Source of the DNA: Paragonimus skrjabini miyazakii
Lineage: Eukaryota; Platyhelminthes; Trematoda; Plagiorchiida; Troglotrematidae
Reading direction: 5' to 3'
NCBI GenBank assembly: GCA_014338405.1
Contig: JTDE01000264.1
Location: 125,257 to 189,256, forward strand
Length of the DNA stretch: 64,000 nt
Shown here in pieces: positions 13,230-25,900 of this stretch. The notes under the pieces are model-generated. The model did not search any database. It was not told where the DNA came from and saw only the letters and a program-made list of their open reading frames with translations. The first letter of the stretch is position 1. Each line of letters opens with the position of its first letter. The translations under genes and the position numbers were made by a program.

Positions 13230-13560
13230 GCAAAGTCAACACAAATTGTTTTTAAACACACAGGTGGGACTGTGACGTTCAACAGCCAAAGCCCCAGCAA
13301 ACTGGAGTATGCGATTCCGGTTGCTCCGAAAGATCACCGAAAACTCGCCAGAAACTTTGACTATGTGTCCTGTCTGTATTATGTGCCTTGCAACGGAAGA
13401 TGCGCGGTGCCGTCCATCGGCATCTATACAGGCTCCTGGCATTTCTGACGGCACCTCCAACCATTTGGGTACATGCTCCTAGTTGTCGGTTTGTCCCCCC
13501 TGTGTAGATCATATTGCAGCTACACGAGTATCTGTATAAACAGTGAGATGTGACAGACGT
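13230..13560 (-). mobile_element. Penelope-like element fragment: GIY-YIG endonuclease
   Basis: The minus strand near 13550-13440 gives HCLYRYSCSCNMIYTGGTNRQLG. This aligns with the PLE GIY-YIG motif (Y.C.CG..YIGRT.RQL), with the usual Ile and Arg changed to Thr and Gly. A frameshift leads into 13400-13240: SSVARHIIQTGHIVKV, then RNRILQFAGALAVERHSPTCVFKN, matching the PLE tail (HL..TGH, RLL.FAEALAI.R..P.LCVQK). The fragment ends shortly before the expected terminus. An unrelated plus-strand ORF at 13188-13448 is its shadow. Confidence 0.75.
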
Positions 13561-14392
13561 ACACTGTTTGTTCGTAACTGAGGCGACTGGTAGAGTTCTC
13601 GTTCGTTGAAATTATTGCCAGTCAGTGGCATATGAAATGATAAGTTCTGTCAGTGACAAGCTAGTTTATAGCGTTTCCATGACCTAAAGGTCTGGTAGTT
13701 AGGCCGGGTGACCTGTGCCATGGTTGTCTCTAATGCTATGTTTGTCTCTAAATAGAAATGAAAAGACCTACTCTCATCAAAAAGACCACCAGTTAATGGC
13801 GAGAACATTGAATACACTAATCTGGAAACGGGTTGCTGAGTTATTACAGCCAGTTTGGTAGAGAAACGTATCGATGGAAAATTTGTGACAAAGTATGTAC
13901 GTTCTTTTCGGAACGTCAGCATATTTAATAGTTATGCCAAGTTTCCAATGGCTTGCTATGGCAGTGGTTCCATGTAAAGCAGCTTGAGTTTTATTTCAAT
14001 AATAAACTCAGCAGTTTGCTCTATCGACTGCTGTTCAAAACATGCCAGAGTTGTCAGCTTCATAAGCAACTCATATTTTGCCATGGCTCAAACGCGGCCC
14101 AGTCGATCAGTTAGAACCTACTTTAGATTAACCCTACAGTTTGGCAAGTAGTCGGTCTCCAAGTCGCCAGAACTTCCCGTGCATTTTGATTTCCACATTA
14201 CGTTGGTGCCACTTGATGTAGATCGGCTAACAGGTGACCGTTTCTACGATTCCAGTCAGCGTGTGAGAAAACTTTTCACGTGATCGGTACACCATGCAGG
14301 GGATTGTGTGGATGCCTCTAACTAGTCGATAGCTAATCTCCTGGTTGATTATACTGAGCTGGTAGTTTGAAACATTAAAATAAAATTCATGG

Positions 14393-14790
14393 TCGGGTCT
14401 CATCTATGAGCATAAATCTGCCGAACTGCTTATTAGTAATACAATTTTCATGCTCAGCAGTGGCTTTGGTAGATTCTATTATGATATGTTTGAAAAATAC
14501 TGTCGGGACAAACGATCTCCTGGATCACTTGGTGGATTCCATTTGAGACAGTGGGACGGGTGGGCAACAGAGTCCAAATATGTAATTTCCGAACTCTTGG
14601 CGAAGCTTCGTAGATCAGTTGGTGGAGCGCTTGTTGACTTTGGACATGTTGTTTCTGTCACTGGTTGCAATCCAGCCGAAGCCCTGCTTTTTCAAAATTG
14701 GGTCTCAACTAAAATCATATATCTGCAAAACTACTTATTAGTAATGTGGGAAATTACCTTGAACGAACTGACTGGATTAATCTAGCTAAA
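14393..14790 (+). repeat. Dispersed repeat R1, copy a
   Basis: The segment at 14520-14710 is clearly homologous (about 70% by eye) to the minus strand of 33335-33565. Both share GGGTGGGCAAC or GGTGGGCAACC followed by GAGTCCAA, GTTGTTTCTGTCACTGGTTG-like and AATTGGGTCTCA blocks. The end block (GGGTCTCA..CTGC.-AACT.CTTATTAGTAAT) occurs twice, at 14393-14440 and 14700-14745, so two copies are partly in tandem. The 111-codon ORF at 14450-14785 lies within the repeat and I do not regard it as a gene. Confidence 0.65.
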
Positions 14791-15594
14791 TGTTATCTTG
14801 AAATGATCAGCCATAGCTGACGTTGACTTCGATCAGCATAAGTTGGTCCGGTAAGTTCATTCAAGATACTTTCGCGCAGTCGAAACTCGAAGATACTGGC
14901 TTTTATGAAGAGGTGCTTATTTGAACTTATCGGCCAACGTTACATGCGCACAACTGTCTGAGGCACTCTACCGAGTTACCCTGGTGCTGATCACATAATG
15001 TATGATGTGCTTGCAGGTGTATCTGGTCACTGTTTGTCTATATGTGTATAATGTTTATAACCTACACATTTTGCGTTTGCGGAAGACAGGATTGAACGGA
15101 CTGTCGACATATCGCAACATACGTCTTCCTTCTGCTCTGATGAAGTTTCGCTCATCGTCATACCGAACAGAACCCAGATGGATAGTACGATTAACGATAT
15201 GTCTAGAAAAAAACATCAACTTCTCAGGTGCGCGTCGAAGTTGACCTAAGCACTAGAGACGTTCGTTTACGTCGAGTTGCCCACAAAATCCGTGAACAAA
15301 GGCGTAATAATAAACGGAACCATAATCAAATGACTTTCGACTACTGTGCATAAAGTCATAGGAATGATTCAGTTGTTCATTGAGGCACACAGTAACGTAG
15401 CCATGATACCAGTAGTGCAGAAAATGATATCTACTAAATAACAATAAGATCCAGAGACATGACTGTTCCGATTGCATTTTTCAAGGAGATCATGCTGGAG
15501 TCCATCGGAGTCGCAGCTTAACATCGCGTTTGTGTTGTTAATAGGTAGTATAACGTATTTTCACCCCAGAAGAGACCAAAAGTGAGAAAAATTG

Positions 15595-15695
15595 GCTTCA
15601 ACTGAGTTTGCAGCTCACTTGCCTAAGCTTATGCCATATTTGGACGTGCTGTTTCCGACGCTGGTTAAGGTCCAACCGAGGTCTATACTTTTACA
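15595..15695 (+). repeat. Dispersed repeat R1, partial copy c
   Basis: TTTGGACGTGCTGTTTCCG-ACGCTGGTTAAGGTCCAACCGAGGTCT aligns with the 14640-14690 part of R1 (TTTGGACATGTTGTTTCTG-TCACTGGTTGCAATCCAGCCGAAGCC). Only the 3' half is present. Confidence 0.5.
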
Positions 15696-17464
15696 TTTGC
15701 ACATTTTTTAGACAACGGTAATATTGATGAAATGCATCGAAGTTAGAAAAACAGAAAAAGTATTTTCGGTCTCACCCTACAAACCAATCGCATATGACGC
15801 TCAATTTTTGTATGGTAAACTGTGAGGGATGCCAAAAGCATCAAACTTTGCAACTGAGAAATGAGTATAAAATCTATCTGGTAGGACAGAATAAGGTGTT
15901 AGTTAAGGAATTTTGTAGATGGTCATCTGTTAACCTACAGCAGTAGAAATGTGTGCATTTTTCAGGCTCATTTCTGTTAAACTGCAATATGTTTTGTCCT
16001 AAAATCACATGAGTTGATAGCAGTGAAATATCTTCAGGATAGATAAATGTTTACACCAACACTAATACTTCTGATATAATATCTAGGTGAACGGGGCATT
16101 TATTGATGCCATCTATTTTGTGGAGCTTGCGAGTAGAGAAGTTTATCGATAAAAAGACTACCAAACGATTGTGCATCTCAGAATTTAGGTGCAGTGAATG
16201 ATTAAACGTTACGGTACTCAGCACTTCGTGACATTTGTTGATTTGTTTTCTAGTTATAACTTGTTTTTCACTCTACCAGTGTCGATGGACACGGTTCATC
16301 TAGGTTTGCTAGTTTGCATTGACCACAGTCACATTAGCCCTAACTGTTGTCTGTGATGCTTTTTGATGCTCACCCGATGATCGGTTTCAAGTATTTTTAG
16401 ACTAGTTAGGTGAAAACAGTGTGAATAGAAGATCGAACGGATAAAAATTAAGGTTAAAAGCCACAGCTGCCATCCGTTCGGTCACCAGTTCAACGAGCAT
16501 CGCTTGTGCGTAATTAAGTCGTAGCCTCTTCTTTATCCAGTTACTATTCGTTATTCTGTATATTACCCAGGCCATGTGATAATGGAAAACAAGTGTTGAC
16601 ATTTCATTCTGCTTACTTCTGAAATTATTCTGAGTTACTTATTACAGATTATTTTACACGATATTATTGTTACACTTCGGTCAGTAATAACGACTTGATT
16701 CAGATATGATCACATGACGTGTATGGAATGACCGATTTTCCCAATATGTCAAAGACCGTTGCGTGCAGACCTATGCGATACAGTTTAATGTATTTTAACA
16801 TGTGCACAAGAGGTGGTACCCAACACAATGGAGATACTTAACTGATGCTGTACGTTAGCAAAATTCAGTCGAGCGCAATTTGGTAAGCCACGTTCCATTG
16901 TCGAATGTTTCTGAGGGGCCTATTTTGATGAAACGATCAACTCGAAGTAATCTCATTAAGGTAATACATCAAGACGTCATGGATGGAAGTTGCAAACTTC
17001 ACTTGCGGCTTCAAGGAGAAAACCTTGCTGTACAGAACCAATGATACCAAATGAATCCTGAACAGGGCGAAAAACGCTTTCAAATGAGTACAGAAAAACT
17101 TATATTTGTCACGAAACAGAAGATTTCCCGGACTTTAGAGAAGCAGTGAGAGCGGGATGGGAAAAAAATTCCAAATGCTCATAGGTATAGTAAGACAAAT
17201 TCTTCAGTACCCATTGTTAAAATTTCAACCGTAAAATTAATCGGAATGAAAAATAAAGGGATGGTTTATGAACAGGACAATTTTGAAGTTGGATATGAGT
17301 ACTCAATGGAGTTGGTGACAATTCTAAGGAACAGTGGGACAGAAAAGCCAGTGCAATTGCTATAACTTTAATCAGACTGAATAATTAATAGTTTGAAGCA
17401 TGAAGGCAACATAAACACCTAGCTTAAACAACCATGGTGTCAGCCTGGCTAATTCCTTCTGTCT
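15696..17464. other. No gene seen
   Basis: Non-coding, AT-rich. No repeat recognised within the window. Confidence 0.55.
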
Positions 17465-17645
17465 GAAATAGCGAGTCAGGGGCGATCAGTCGGAGGCTGT
17501 AAGATGCCAACTTCTGGCGACTGCTGAGAGGAACGCGGTTCGATTGAATAATGAACCCTTGTGCGCCTATAATCAGATGTCCATGGTTTGCAATTGTCAC
17601 AGCCCGTCAGTCACGGTTTTGATGACATCGTGATTGCAATGCAAC
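17465..17645 (+). repeat. Dispersed repeat R2, copy a
   Basis: Aligns loosely with 33030-33190 on the same strand. Shared landmarks in order are CGAGT, GGCTGTAAGATGCC (GCCGTGAGATGCC), TCGATTGAA.-ATTA-like, TGCGC and CCATGG. Non-coding. Confidence 0.4.
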
Positions 17646-19460
17646 TTCACCAAAATGTTGTCTACGTTTTTATCTACGACGTGGCCCATCTCAGTTGAAA
17701 TCGCCATTAGTATTGTTGGTTTCATCCTGACAACATTGTTTCATGTAAAAGTTATGTATCTGATCTGATAGTGAATAACCTAAATTCAACATGTTCCTTG
17801 TACTGTGTTATTCTTCATAAAAGCAAAGCCAAGTGAACCAGAAAATGGATATCAAAGTAGTCACCACTAAACTGAACAAGATAAATACTAGCCGTCAAAA
17901 TACAGTATAGTGTTCACCCGGTTTCCGACAAAGATGGTTAAGTGATCGTATGTGTTGTGCTGTATGTTACCTCTTACTGGAAACCAAACAGTTCTCAGGG
18001 GTGCAGGTCAGTTTTCTGCTGAAAATCTAGACCATTCCACTTTTTTTCCGTTTTCACAGTAAGAATTTCTTTTTTTAAATGTTTCCACTTTCCAGTCTGT
18101 TGTAGTTAGATTCAGATCCAGTTGACGAATGGTCAAAAACGTTCATACGATTTGTTGAAAGAATTACCAAACACTTGATGGGGGCGATCGAACGAATCTT
18201 GATCGGAAGGCACAAGGAAAATCTGAATCAGATGAAGCAAGGTCAGGTCAGGTCCACGCGAATTAAAATTCGGTGACAGAGTAGTGAAAAAGGGCTAATG
18301 TGTTCGTTTCAACTCCGACTGAGTGACGGAATAGATGGACTCGGTCGTGAGTAAATCAGACAAGCATTAATCCAGCAGGACGAAAGAACAAGTTGATGGG
18401 GATAAAACACTGACCTTAAGGGGTAATCATCTTTTGATTCAGTATTAGTGAGTCAACACTATGTACCGAAGCATGGAAAGAAGTCAGCTGGATGTTTAAT
18501 TTACTGGTTCACGTAGGCGGTAATTGAAGGACGTGAATTGGACAGATTCTGATCAGTGTATTCACGTGGACTTCAAGTTGTTGATATGGTGGATGGCAAA
18601 CAGAACTCTACTCATATCGCGTTTGGAACACAAACATGTGTCAATCGAGCATTTAATATGCGAAAGGTGTGATGTGAGTTATGAGCAGAATGTAAGCAGT
18701 GGTTGCGATCGGTCCCCGATACACTGAATGAGCTTGATTACTTTTCGAATATCGTGACAGTATGTGAGAGTGTGCCTTGTCATTGGTCACTGGGAGATTT
18801 TTTTTGGGGATTATTCACCATTGTTATGGTTGGTACTTTATCCACCTATGTTAACTACCACTGAAACGTATGAAGTGTGAAGAAATGTGTTGTCAGGTCT
18901 AGTTTACACAAGGCGTACGATTAATATCCTATTAATTGCCATCTCAAAGTAACGTTGAGTCGGCCGAAACGTGGGTTGTGTATATTGCCGTAAACTGTCA
19001 AGTTACCAGGCACTACTGCGGCGTGTCTGTCTGTCGATCTCAACCATACCCTTCGGATGATCTGGGTAGGAGGCTGTAGATCACTCTTGTTCTGTCTTGA
19101 AAAAGATTGAAATATGACGTGAAAATGTGAACGGAAGCCTATTCTTTTTAGGTTAAAGTCAACCTGGTGTATCTGTTCATGATACTTCTATGTTGTTGAG
19201 ATTTATTATATGAAACCAAATTATGAGTTGACTTGCATCTTTCACGAATGAAAAATACGTCGCTGAATCACAATGGACCATTTTAATATCGACTGCCACA
19301 AAGACAATCATAGATTTTTCAGTAATCTGCACTTAAATTTGTGCCTACTTGTGACTTTCTGAGTAGCCACTCAGATAACGGAATGTCTGAATGTCTACAC
19401 TGCGTTAGTCTAGATCGTTCAACTTAGGTAGTTACGTGTATATAAAGTGGTACGTAACAG

Positions 19461-19561
19461 GCCGTTTTTTGGTTGCCCATTATAATGGCCATGAACATGA
19501 TGCTGGTCGGCAGAAAGATGACCACGAAGATGATGATGATGATGATCACGAAGATGAATAG
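19461..19561 (+). CDS. Possible acidic C-terminal exon, unrecognised
   Basis: After an AG at 19459-19460 one frame reads RFLVAHYNGHEHDAGRQKDD and continues as an Asp/Glu/His-rich tail ending at TAG 19559-19561. The core is a GAT repeat (19529-19546), so the acidic run may be a microsatellite artefact. A TATATAAA lies just upstream (19439-19446). No partner exons were found. Confidence 0.12.
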
Positions 19562-20134
19562 GCCGCGACGTCGTCGACCTTACGTCATGCCAGTGACCAT
19601 AGTGTTTACCTCATTAACACAGAAACCAGTTTGTGAAACAAGTCTCACTCATTATACGCACGTTGATTGGTTCCTTACCACTTGATTGATCAGCGTGGAG
19701 ACAAGAGTAACACTGTTAATAAATTTCGTGCCATTAACTTCACTTTGAGTGTGTCCAGTTTGCGGTTTTCGGTATGTTACTATTGTTTCTAACGCTCGTG
19801 TTTCGAAGCAACAAGATCCGCCGCTTCATTTCATCAATAATGACGATAAGGATACATTAGGATGTCAACACTATTTGAATCTCGTTAGAAGTGGACGTAC
19901 AACATCGGGCTATGTGCAAGATGGGCATAGCAACAGCAATACTGATGTTCCCGTCCTCCCTCTGAATGAGAAAGTGTAACATGTGGTCGATACAATTTTC
20001 AAGAAATTGCATGTAGATCGTTCGCGAAATCTGCAACTAACTACACCATACCGTCATCCTGAAACACTAAAATTTACCTCCTTAGTAAGCAATCGGCAAC
20101 GGACTGTAAAAACTGTGCTGTCCACTGACATCGA

Positions 20135-20159
20135 TATGTATGTATGTATGTATGTATGT
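20135..20159. repeat. (TATG)n microsatellite
   Basis: About six perfect TATG units. It interrupts an otherwise unremarkable stretch. Confidence 0.9.
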
Positions 20160-22116
20160 TTTGGTCAGTATCATCTAGCAGTCGTCTTAAGGAAGTTCAG
20201 ATTTCACTCTTTGTTCGCTTATGACCATTCTGTAAGCAGAGACTTTTTCAAACCTAACGTACAACTTGATTTTGTGGTCACTTACCTGGGGATAGTCAGT
20301 GTCTCGAACAATACTAACCATTCATCCTCGGTAAACGTTTTTCACATACAAGCTGTCATGTTGGAACCGCAGCACTGCCCATTGGTTACACCATTTTAGG
20401 GAACGCTCAGTTAACGCGAAAATACAATGGGTTGTGATTAAACAAACTGGTAGTGGTTTCTGGAATTTTCTTGGGCATGTATCAATCACCTGGGTTTAAC
20501 AAGAGGGCGCTTAAGACTTACTTATCGAACATCATAATACGCGCATCTAGCTACTAACGGCCGACATACTGATAAGCTAGTTCCGAAGCCACATAATAAC
20601 ATAACACAGTTTAACGCTTATGGCCCGCTCTACAGGTAAACCACTCTTAATCTATACCACACGGAATGCAAGTAATGAATCGTCTATTCTACTTAGATTG
20701 CCCGGCTAATTAGAGTTGAAAGCAATGCGGTGATCCAAGTGCATCAACTCAGCAGCAGACTAGTTTTGTTGTATCATTTTCCAGGACGATCTTTCATAAT
20801 CTGCGCTTTCCTTTCCAGAGTGGATGAACAGGCGTTGTGGTTCAGTTTGCCACAATTTTAAGAGCAACAAGCCTTTCTCTGTCATGAAACACGACATGAA
20901 TAAACGTCCTAAGCCAACGCCAAGAAAAACTGACGTACAGTGAAGTCCTTACAAAGTTTCAGAGAAATGTGCCAAACAAACCTCTTCGGAATCATCACAG
21001 TCTAAGCAGTCATAAAAGACTGGGTAAATCAATAAATTAGTATTGAAAAGTCACAGAAATGCGAAAAAATCAACAAGGTTTACTCGAAGTAACAGATCAA
21101 CCTCAACTAACTGGCCTGAATTGCCATGAAACATTCTACAACCAAATTTAACCATCATTTCACAAACGGCAAGATGTGAGTTACAATAAAATGTGACGCT
21201 GCCATTGAGCAAGGGATACAAATGCTTCTTCAGTGTTTCTTACCAGTCTCGAAGAAGAAAAGAATTTGGTTGGGTTACTTATTAGGGAGCCAAACTGATG
21301 CAAAACCGGAACACAGTTAATGAAATTGATCGATTCAGAAGAAATCTGCAGTGAATTAACAGAAAATAGCGTGCACATAAAACAGCTGTTACACATTCCA
21401 GTTTAATTGTACAAATGCGTTTGATGATGCTGCTTCAAACCCATGTCAGACCATAATACATATCACTTTGAAGGTTACAGACGAGATGAACCGTTCACCC
21501 TCGCGGATTAAAGTAAACTATTTGAACATGTGATTGATTCAATAGGGCTATAGTGATAAAAAATGGAAAATAACCGCTTTATTGCAAAAGTTTAATGTTT
21601 TCGTTGAACCCACACACAAACATATTTAGCAGATGATGTAAGTTGAAATGTGAACAGTTGCTCATTCTGCTTGTCTATACTGGTCAAGTGGAATATTGAA
21701 CTGATCTTCCAAGGAGAACTTAATAAAAACTTCTGGGCTTTATCTTCATTAGGCAGAGTGGATCAGACATACTTTAATAACACCTATTCGCGCGATTGTT
21801 TCTCATATAACTAGAGTTAAGTTGTCACAGACTGACAACATTCGAGCAACAACTGACAGGAAAATTCTCACGTAAATTTGCCACATTTATATTAACTATA
21901 ATGAAGACGAAGCGGTTATGAGATAAACATTCCGGAACTCAACAGTCAATCCATTTGAGTTATATTATTCCTCAAAACAGCATACAAAAATAACCATATC
22001 TTATGGATTGTCGCATAAGCACATCGCCACTAAGAAAATCAGAAAACTAGCCACGCTAATTCATTGAATCAGACCAAAGTGAGAGGGATCGTCAACCAGT
22101 AGGGATAGGCTCAAAT

Positions 22117-22168
22117 CAATTGGTTATTGGACAAACAATTAGTGAGTACACGCCCGCTGAGTATAAAA
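22117..22168 (+). promoter_or_regulatory. Core promoter of globin 2 (inverted CCAAT pair and TATA)
   Basis: TATAAAA occurs at 22162-22168, 56 bp before the ATG. About 35-45 bp upstream of it are two ATTGG motifs (inverted CCAAT) spaced by two bases near 22118-22130. CCAAT plus TATA is a common globin promoter layout, but function here is inferred. Confidence 0.5.
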
Positions 22169-22223
22169 TCCGTGTAGTAAAGGTCAGAAACACTAGCCTG
22201 TCTTGCACTTACTAAAACTAGTG

Positions 22224-22924
22224 ATGGCACCTCTCACACAAGCGGAAGTCGACGGGGTTGTAGCTGAATTGAGTCCATTTCTGGTATCTGATGCCAAAAA
22301 AGTTGAATTGGGATTGGGTGCATACAGAGCGTGAGTCGTGCGTTATACTTCTTATTACAGGGAAATTGAAATAGTGTTTAAATTTCATGTTTAAAACATT
22401 TTGAATATATTTGTGATTATATTGTGAATATATTTCCTTGTTTCAGACTTTTTAAAGCCAAACCAGAGTACATTCAGTTATTTAGTAAACTACAAGGCTT
22501 AAAAATTGACAACGTTTTTCAATCTGATGGCATTAAATATTACGCTGGAACTCTGGTCGCCGAACTAGTGAAAACATTTACGGTTGCTGCTAAAGACGAG
22601 GAGTTAAACAAGGCTCTTACCTACAGTGGTCAACAACACACTTCGCGAAACGTAAACAAGCAGCAAATGATGGTAGGTTCTGATGTGATATTTACATACA
22701 ATCATATGATTCCTGGTAAGCGCTTATATAAATTTTTATGTTTATTTATACCATAATATTTTATGTTGATAGCATTAAATTCTTTCCTTTCCAATCTGTT
22801 TGACTAGAGTGGCGAACCCATCTTCATCGACTTCTTCAATAAAACCCTTTGCAAACCTGAGAATAAGGCAACGATGGAGAAGTTCTTGAAACATGCTTTT
22901 CCCACGATTGCAAGTCACATGTGA
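22224..22924 (+). CDS. Globin 2, tandem paralog of globin 1 (3 exons)
   Basis: Exons are 22224-22330, 22447-22672 and 22808-22924. Introns are 116 bp (phase 2, B12.2) and 135 bp (phase 0, G7.0), both GT-AG. The exons are exactly the lengths of those in globin 1 (107, 226, 117 nt), giving 149 residues. My hand alignment gives about 109 of 149 identities (73%), so this is a same-strand duplicate of globin 1 some 16 kb away. Tyr34 (B10), Phe48 (CD1), Tyr68 (E7) and His100 (F8, in GQQHTSRN) are all kept. Globin 1 has a second histidine two residues before F8 that is Gln here, which helps place F8. Helices E-F differ most. I infer a cytosolic monomeric high-affinity O2 carrier. Expression differences from globin 1 cannot be judged from sequence. 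Confidence 0.95.
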
Positions 22925-25900
22925 AATGATAACCTGCAGTTGACAATTTATTCACGCTGATCAGCATACACATTTTTTCTTTAAAAATACACATTACGAA
23001 ATGTAGTATAGAAGCTATACAACACTGTTCATTCTTTCATGTGCGTTTCGGGTTGTTCATGATTTGAATTCGCTAGAGCTTCCATCGTTTATCTCTTCGA
23101 ACATGAAAAGTTTTATAAATAACTAGTCCCCCACAACTAAGCGATTAGTGTTTTGACCTAATGAGTCATTCAACCGCTATGCTTGTTCGGAAATCAAGTC
23201 CAAGGCTTAAGTACAGGTGTCGATTTGGCGTTTTAAATAGTTTTTCACTCAATCACCGCAACATCCTCCCTGAGTGCTGATATGCTCAATTTTATGTTTT
23301 ACACAAGCTACAATTTGTGGTTGATTTGGGAACTTACCCGATAAGACTGCTCTAGACTGGAGTAGCTGTAAATTTGCGCATAGAAATTACTAAGGCCACC
23401 TGCTGGTAGATGTCACACTCACCCCAATCTTAACTCTGATAAACATCTGCCAGTTTCTTAACCAATCACAAATAACTGCCCTATTCTGGTCATTTGAAAA
23501 CTAGTTGCAGTAACAATAAAAAGGTTATTTTGAGAATACTTTGTGTTAGTAGACTAGTTCACATCGCACAATCTCACTAAAGTTTTGCCGAATAATGTGC
23601 CCGCAAACGCTGATCGATTAAAATAAAAGCGTTGGAAATAAAATGCGGAATCACTCAGATTTCCGTTGTTCTCATTCTTAACACTCTACATTCAACGATC
23701 TACTTTAAACTCGTTGGGTGCAGCAAGTTGAAAGTGATTTATGACTCAACAACTTTGTCTTGCAGATTCGTCGTTCCATGTTCCTTTCTGTGTACATATA
23801 CATCCTTTCTAGAAAGGTAAATTAATTCAGTTGCTACAAATTGTAGGCATAAAACAATTCCATGAGTGTAGTCTACTTCAAATTATACCACTTTGCACTT
23901 TTTCTTAAATCTTCACAATATTGTCTGTGAATGATGAATTTGAACAGAAACGGAACCACCAACGGTTGACTGGTAGGCCTAAAAAAAAATATCTGCATCA
24001 ACCACATCTGATTACTGAGGCGTTGTATATTCAATCCGACTAATCCTCGATGCCAGCTGACTATTAATGAGAAAAATGATTTGCAGTCGAAATTACTGGT
24101 GATTATGTTGAAAGTTATTCAGTCGCTCACTCATTGTTACAATGGCCGTATTCAAGATTACGTCAACTTTTCAACTAAACGTTTATACTCCTGGTTCTCA
24201 GTAACAACTAACCTTTTAAACGGAGGCATACCCATTTCACGAATATCAGCAGTGAGTAATACAATCTCGAGGTGCTTGATATACTTCAATCTACTATGGT
24301 CCACCAGTTCAGTACCTATTTATTATAGGTTCATACTAATCGCAAAAGATACAGGGTGCTAGCAGTGACAACAATATCAGCTTCTTCAAGAGTTACAAAA
24401 GAAATTCAATAGCGGATGGCGTGTAATTACACAGGAGACATGTCGATTTGAGTTGAGGGAAGCCACAATATCTCTCATATATCTGAAACATTACGTCTTA
24501 GTTTTTTTGACCCCAATTGTTGTATCGTGACCATATTCTGAGTCACCTAAGGATAATAATATATCGTGAAGCGTAAAATTAGATTTAGAGATGACATTAT
24601 AAGATTATCAAAATAATTGGTCAGTCCGTCACTAGATCATTTCAATAAATGAATTTAACTTGTTTCTACACCGAGACTGCTGAACTATTCTAAGATAATC
24701 GCCATATCTTAGCAAAGTATTTACCAGATTGCTTTTCAAACTTTCATAAACGGATATGTTAAACACGACGATGGGGATGCACCTTGCCATTTTATGACAA
24801 AAAAGATTACCATCGGGAAGTAAGTGAAACTTACTTAGGATGCAACAATCGATAAACTAAACGTCAGTAAACACTATGAGGTTGTTTAGACCGGTTTTGT
24901 TTAATTAGGATTATCTACCACGTTATTGGAACTACTATTAATTGATTTCTATTTTATTAACATCTCAAAAGCACAGGTTCCTTGAACATTGTTCAAGTAG
25001 TGACGAATTCACCTGAAGCTGATCAATGTGACATGAACCTAGCTGAAGACATCTTTCTAATCAAAGACTAATCTAGTTGTCTAAAAGAAACTAATTGAAT
25101 AATTCGTCCTGCATAAAATACGACCTAATTCGCATAAGAATTTATCACACTTTTAAACCTGATACTTAATTGTACGTTAAATCAAAACAGATTTTCTGTC
25201 TTGCTGATTGCAAGATTGCCGACCATAATGTGATTAAACTGAACACTTACTTTATTATAAATGTGAAATTAACGGCTACAGAACGATATTTAAAAATAGT
25301 TAACGGTTAAGTTGCACCAAACATGTGTACTTGCTGACCAACCGAAAATGACGTCTGCTAATCTTTTAGCTCGTTTGAATACACCAAACGAATCCTTTCT
25401 CAACAATAATTTTTCTCTTCTAATGATGCCAAATTCCTCAATGAACTTTCTAGCATACATATGTTGTAGCAATCACTCAAGAACATTAAAAAAGGTCGGC
25501 TTACAGATTTCCTTTGATTGTTGAACTTCAAGGCTACTCTCACAATTCTCACCCCGAAATCAACACTTTATGGCTTCAGGCAGTGTAACAGTAAAATCAT
25601 AATAGAAAACTGAAAGTTGCAGGGAAGAAATGTTTCAAAAGTTTCGCATTCTTAGCCTAGCTCAGATCATAGCATTTCGTTGTGAAGCAGCTAGGTGAAT
25701 ATTGAACTTATAGTTCGTGTTGTTCTTACGTCCTTATCAAAACCTATTTACTCCATAATACCTCTGCATCTCACTGGTTCTACTTCCATCTTCGAGGTTT
25801 CTAATGCTGGTGCTTGAACAAGATTTCTGTTGATATTCCTTTTCGGGTATATAATTTGGCAAGATTAAAACAGGAGATTGTAAAAGATGACAAACAAACA

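Larger units (their letters stand above)
17646..22100. other. No supported gene upstream of globin 2
   Basis: Holds a short hydrophilic open frame near 18112-18274, a segment at about 18945-18985 (GAGTCGGCCGAAACGTGG) of the kind seen near PLE ends, the acidic ORF at 19.5 kb, the TATG microsatellite and two consecutive ORFs (19749-19979 and 19983-20399) with no recognisable domain. Confidence 0.5.

Noticed and set aside
14450..14785. 111-codon plus-strand ORF
   Set aside because: Lies entirely within repeat R1. The homologous copy at 33.4 kb does not keep the frame.
15130..15175. Another CTGATGA as hammerhead core
   Set aside because: No GAAA at the right spacing and no stem I or cleavage triplet. 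The bare heptamer is expected by chance.
15002..15330. Pair of possible exons around a CAG/GTGCGC site (a basic segment RRVAHKIREQRRNN downstream)
   Set aside because: The junction could be read as donor or acceptor, frames conflict, and no family is recognisable.
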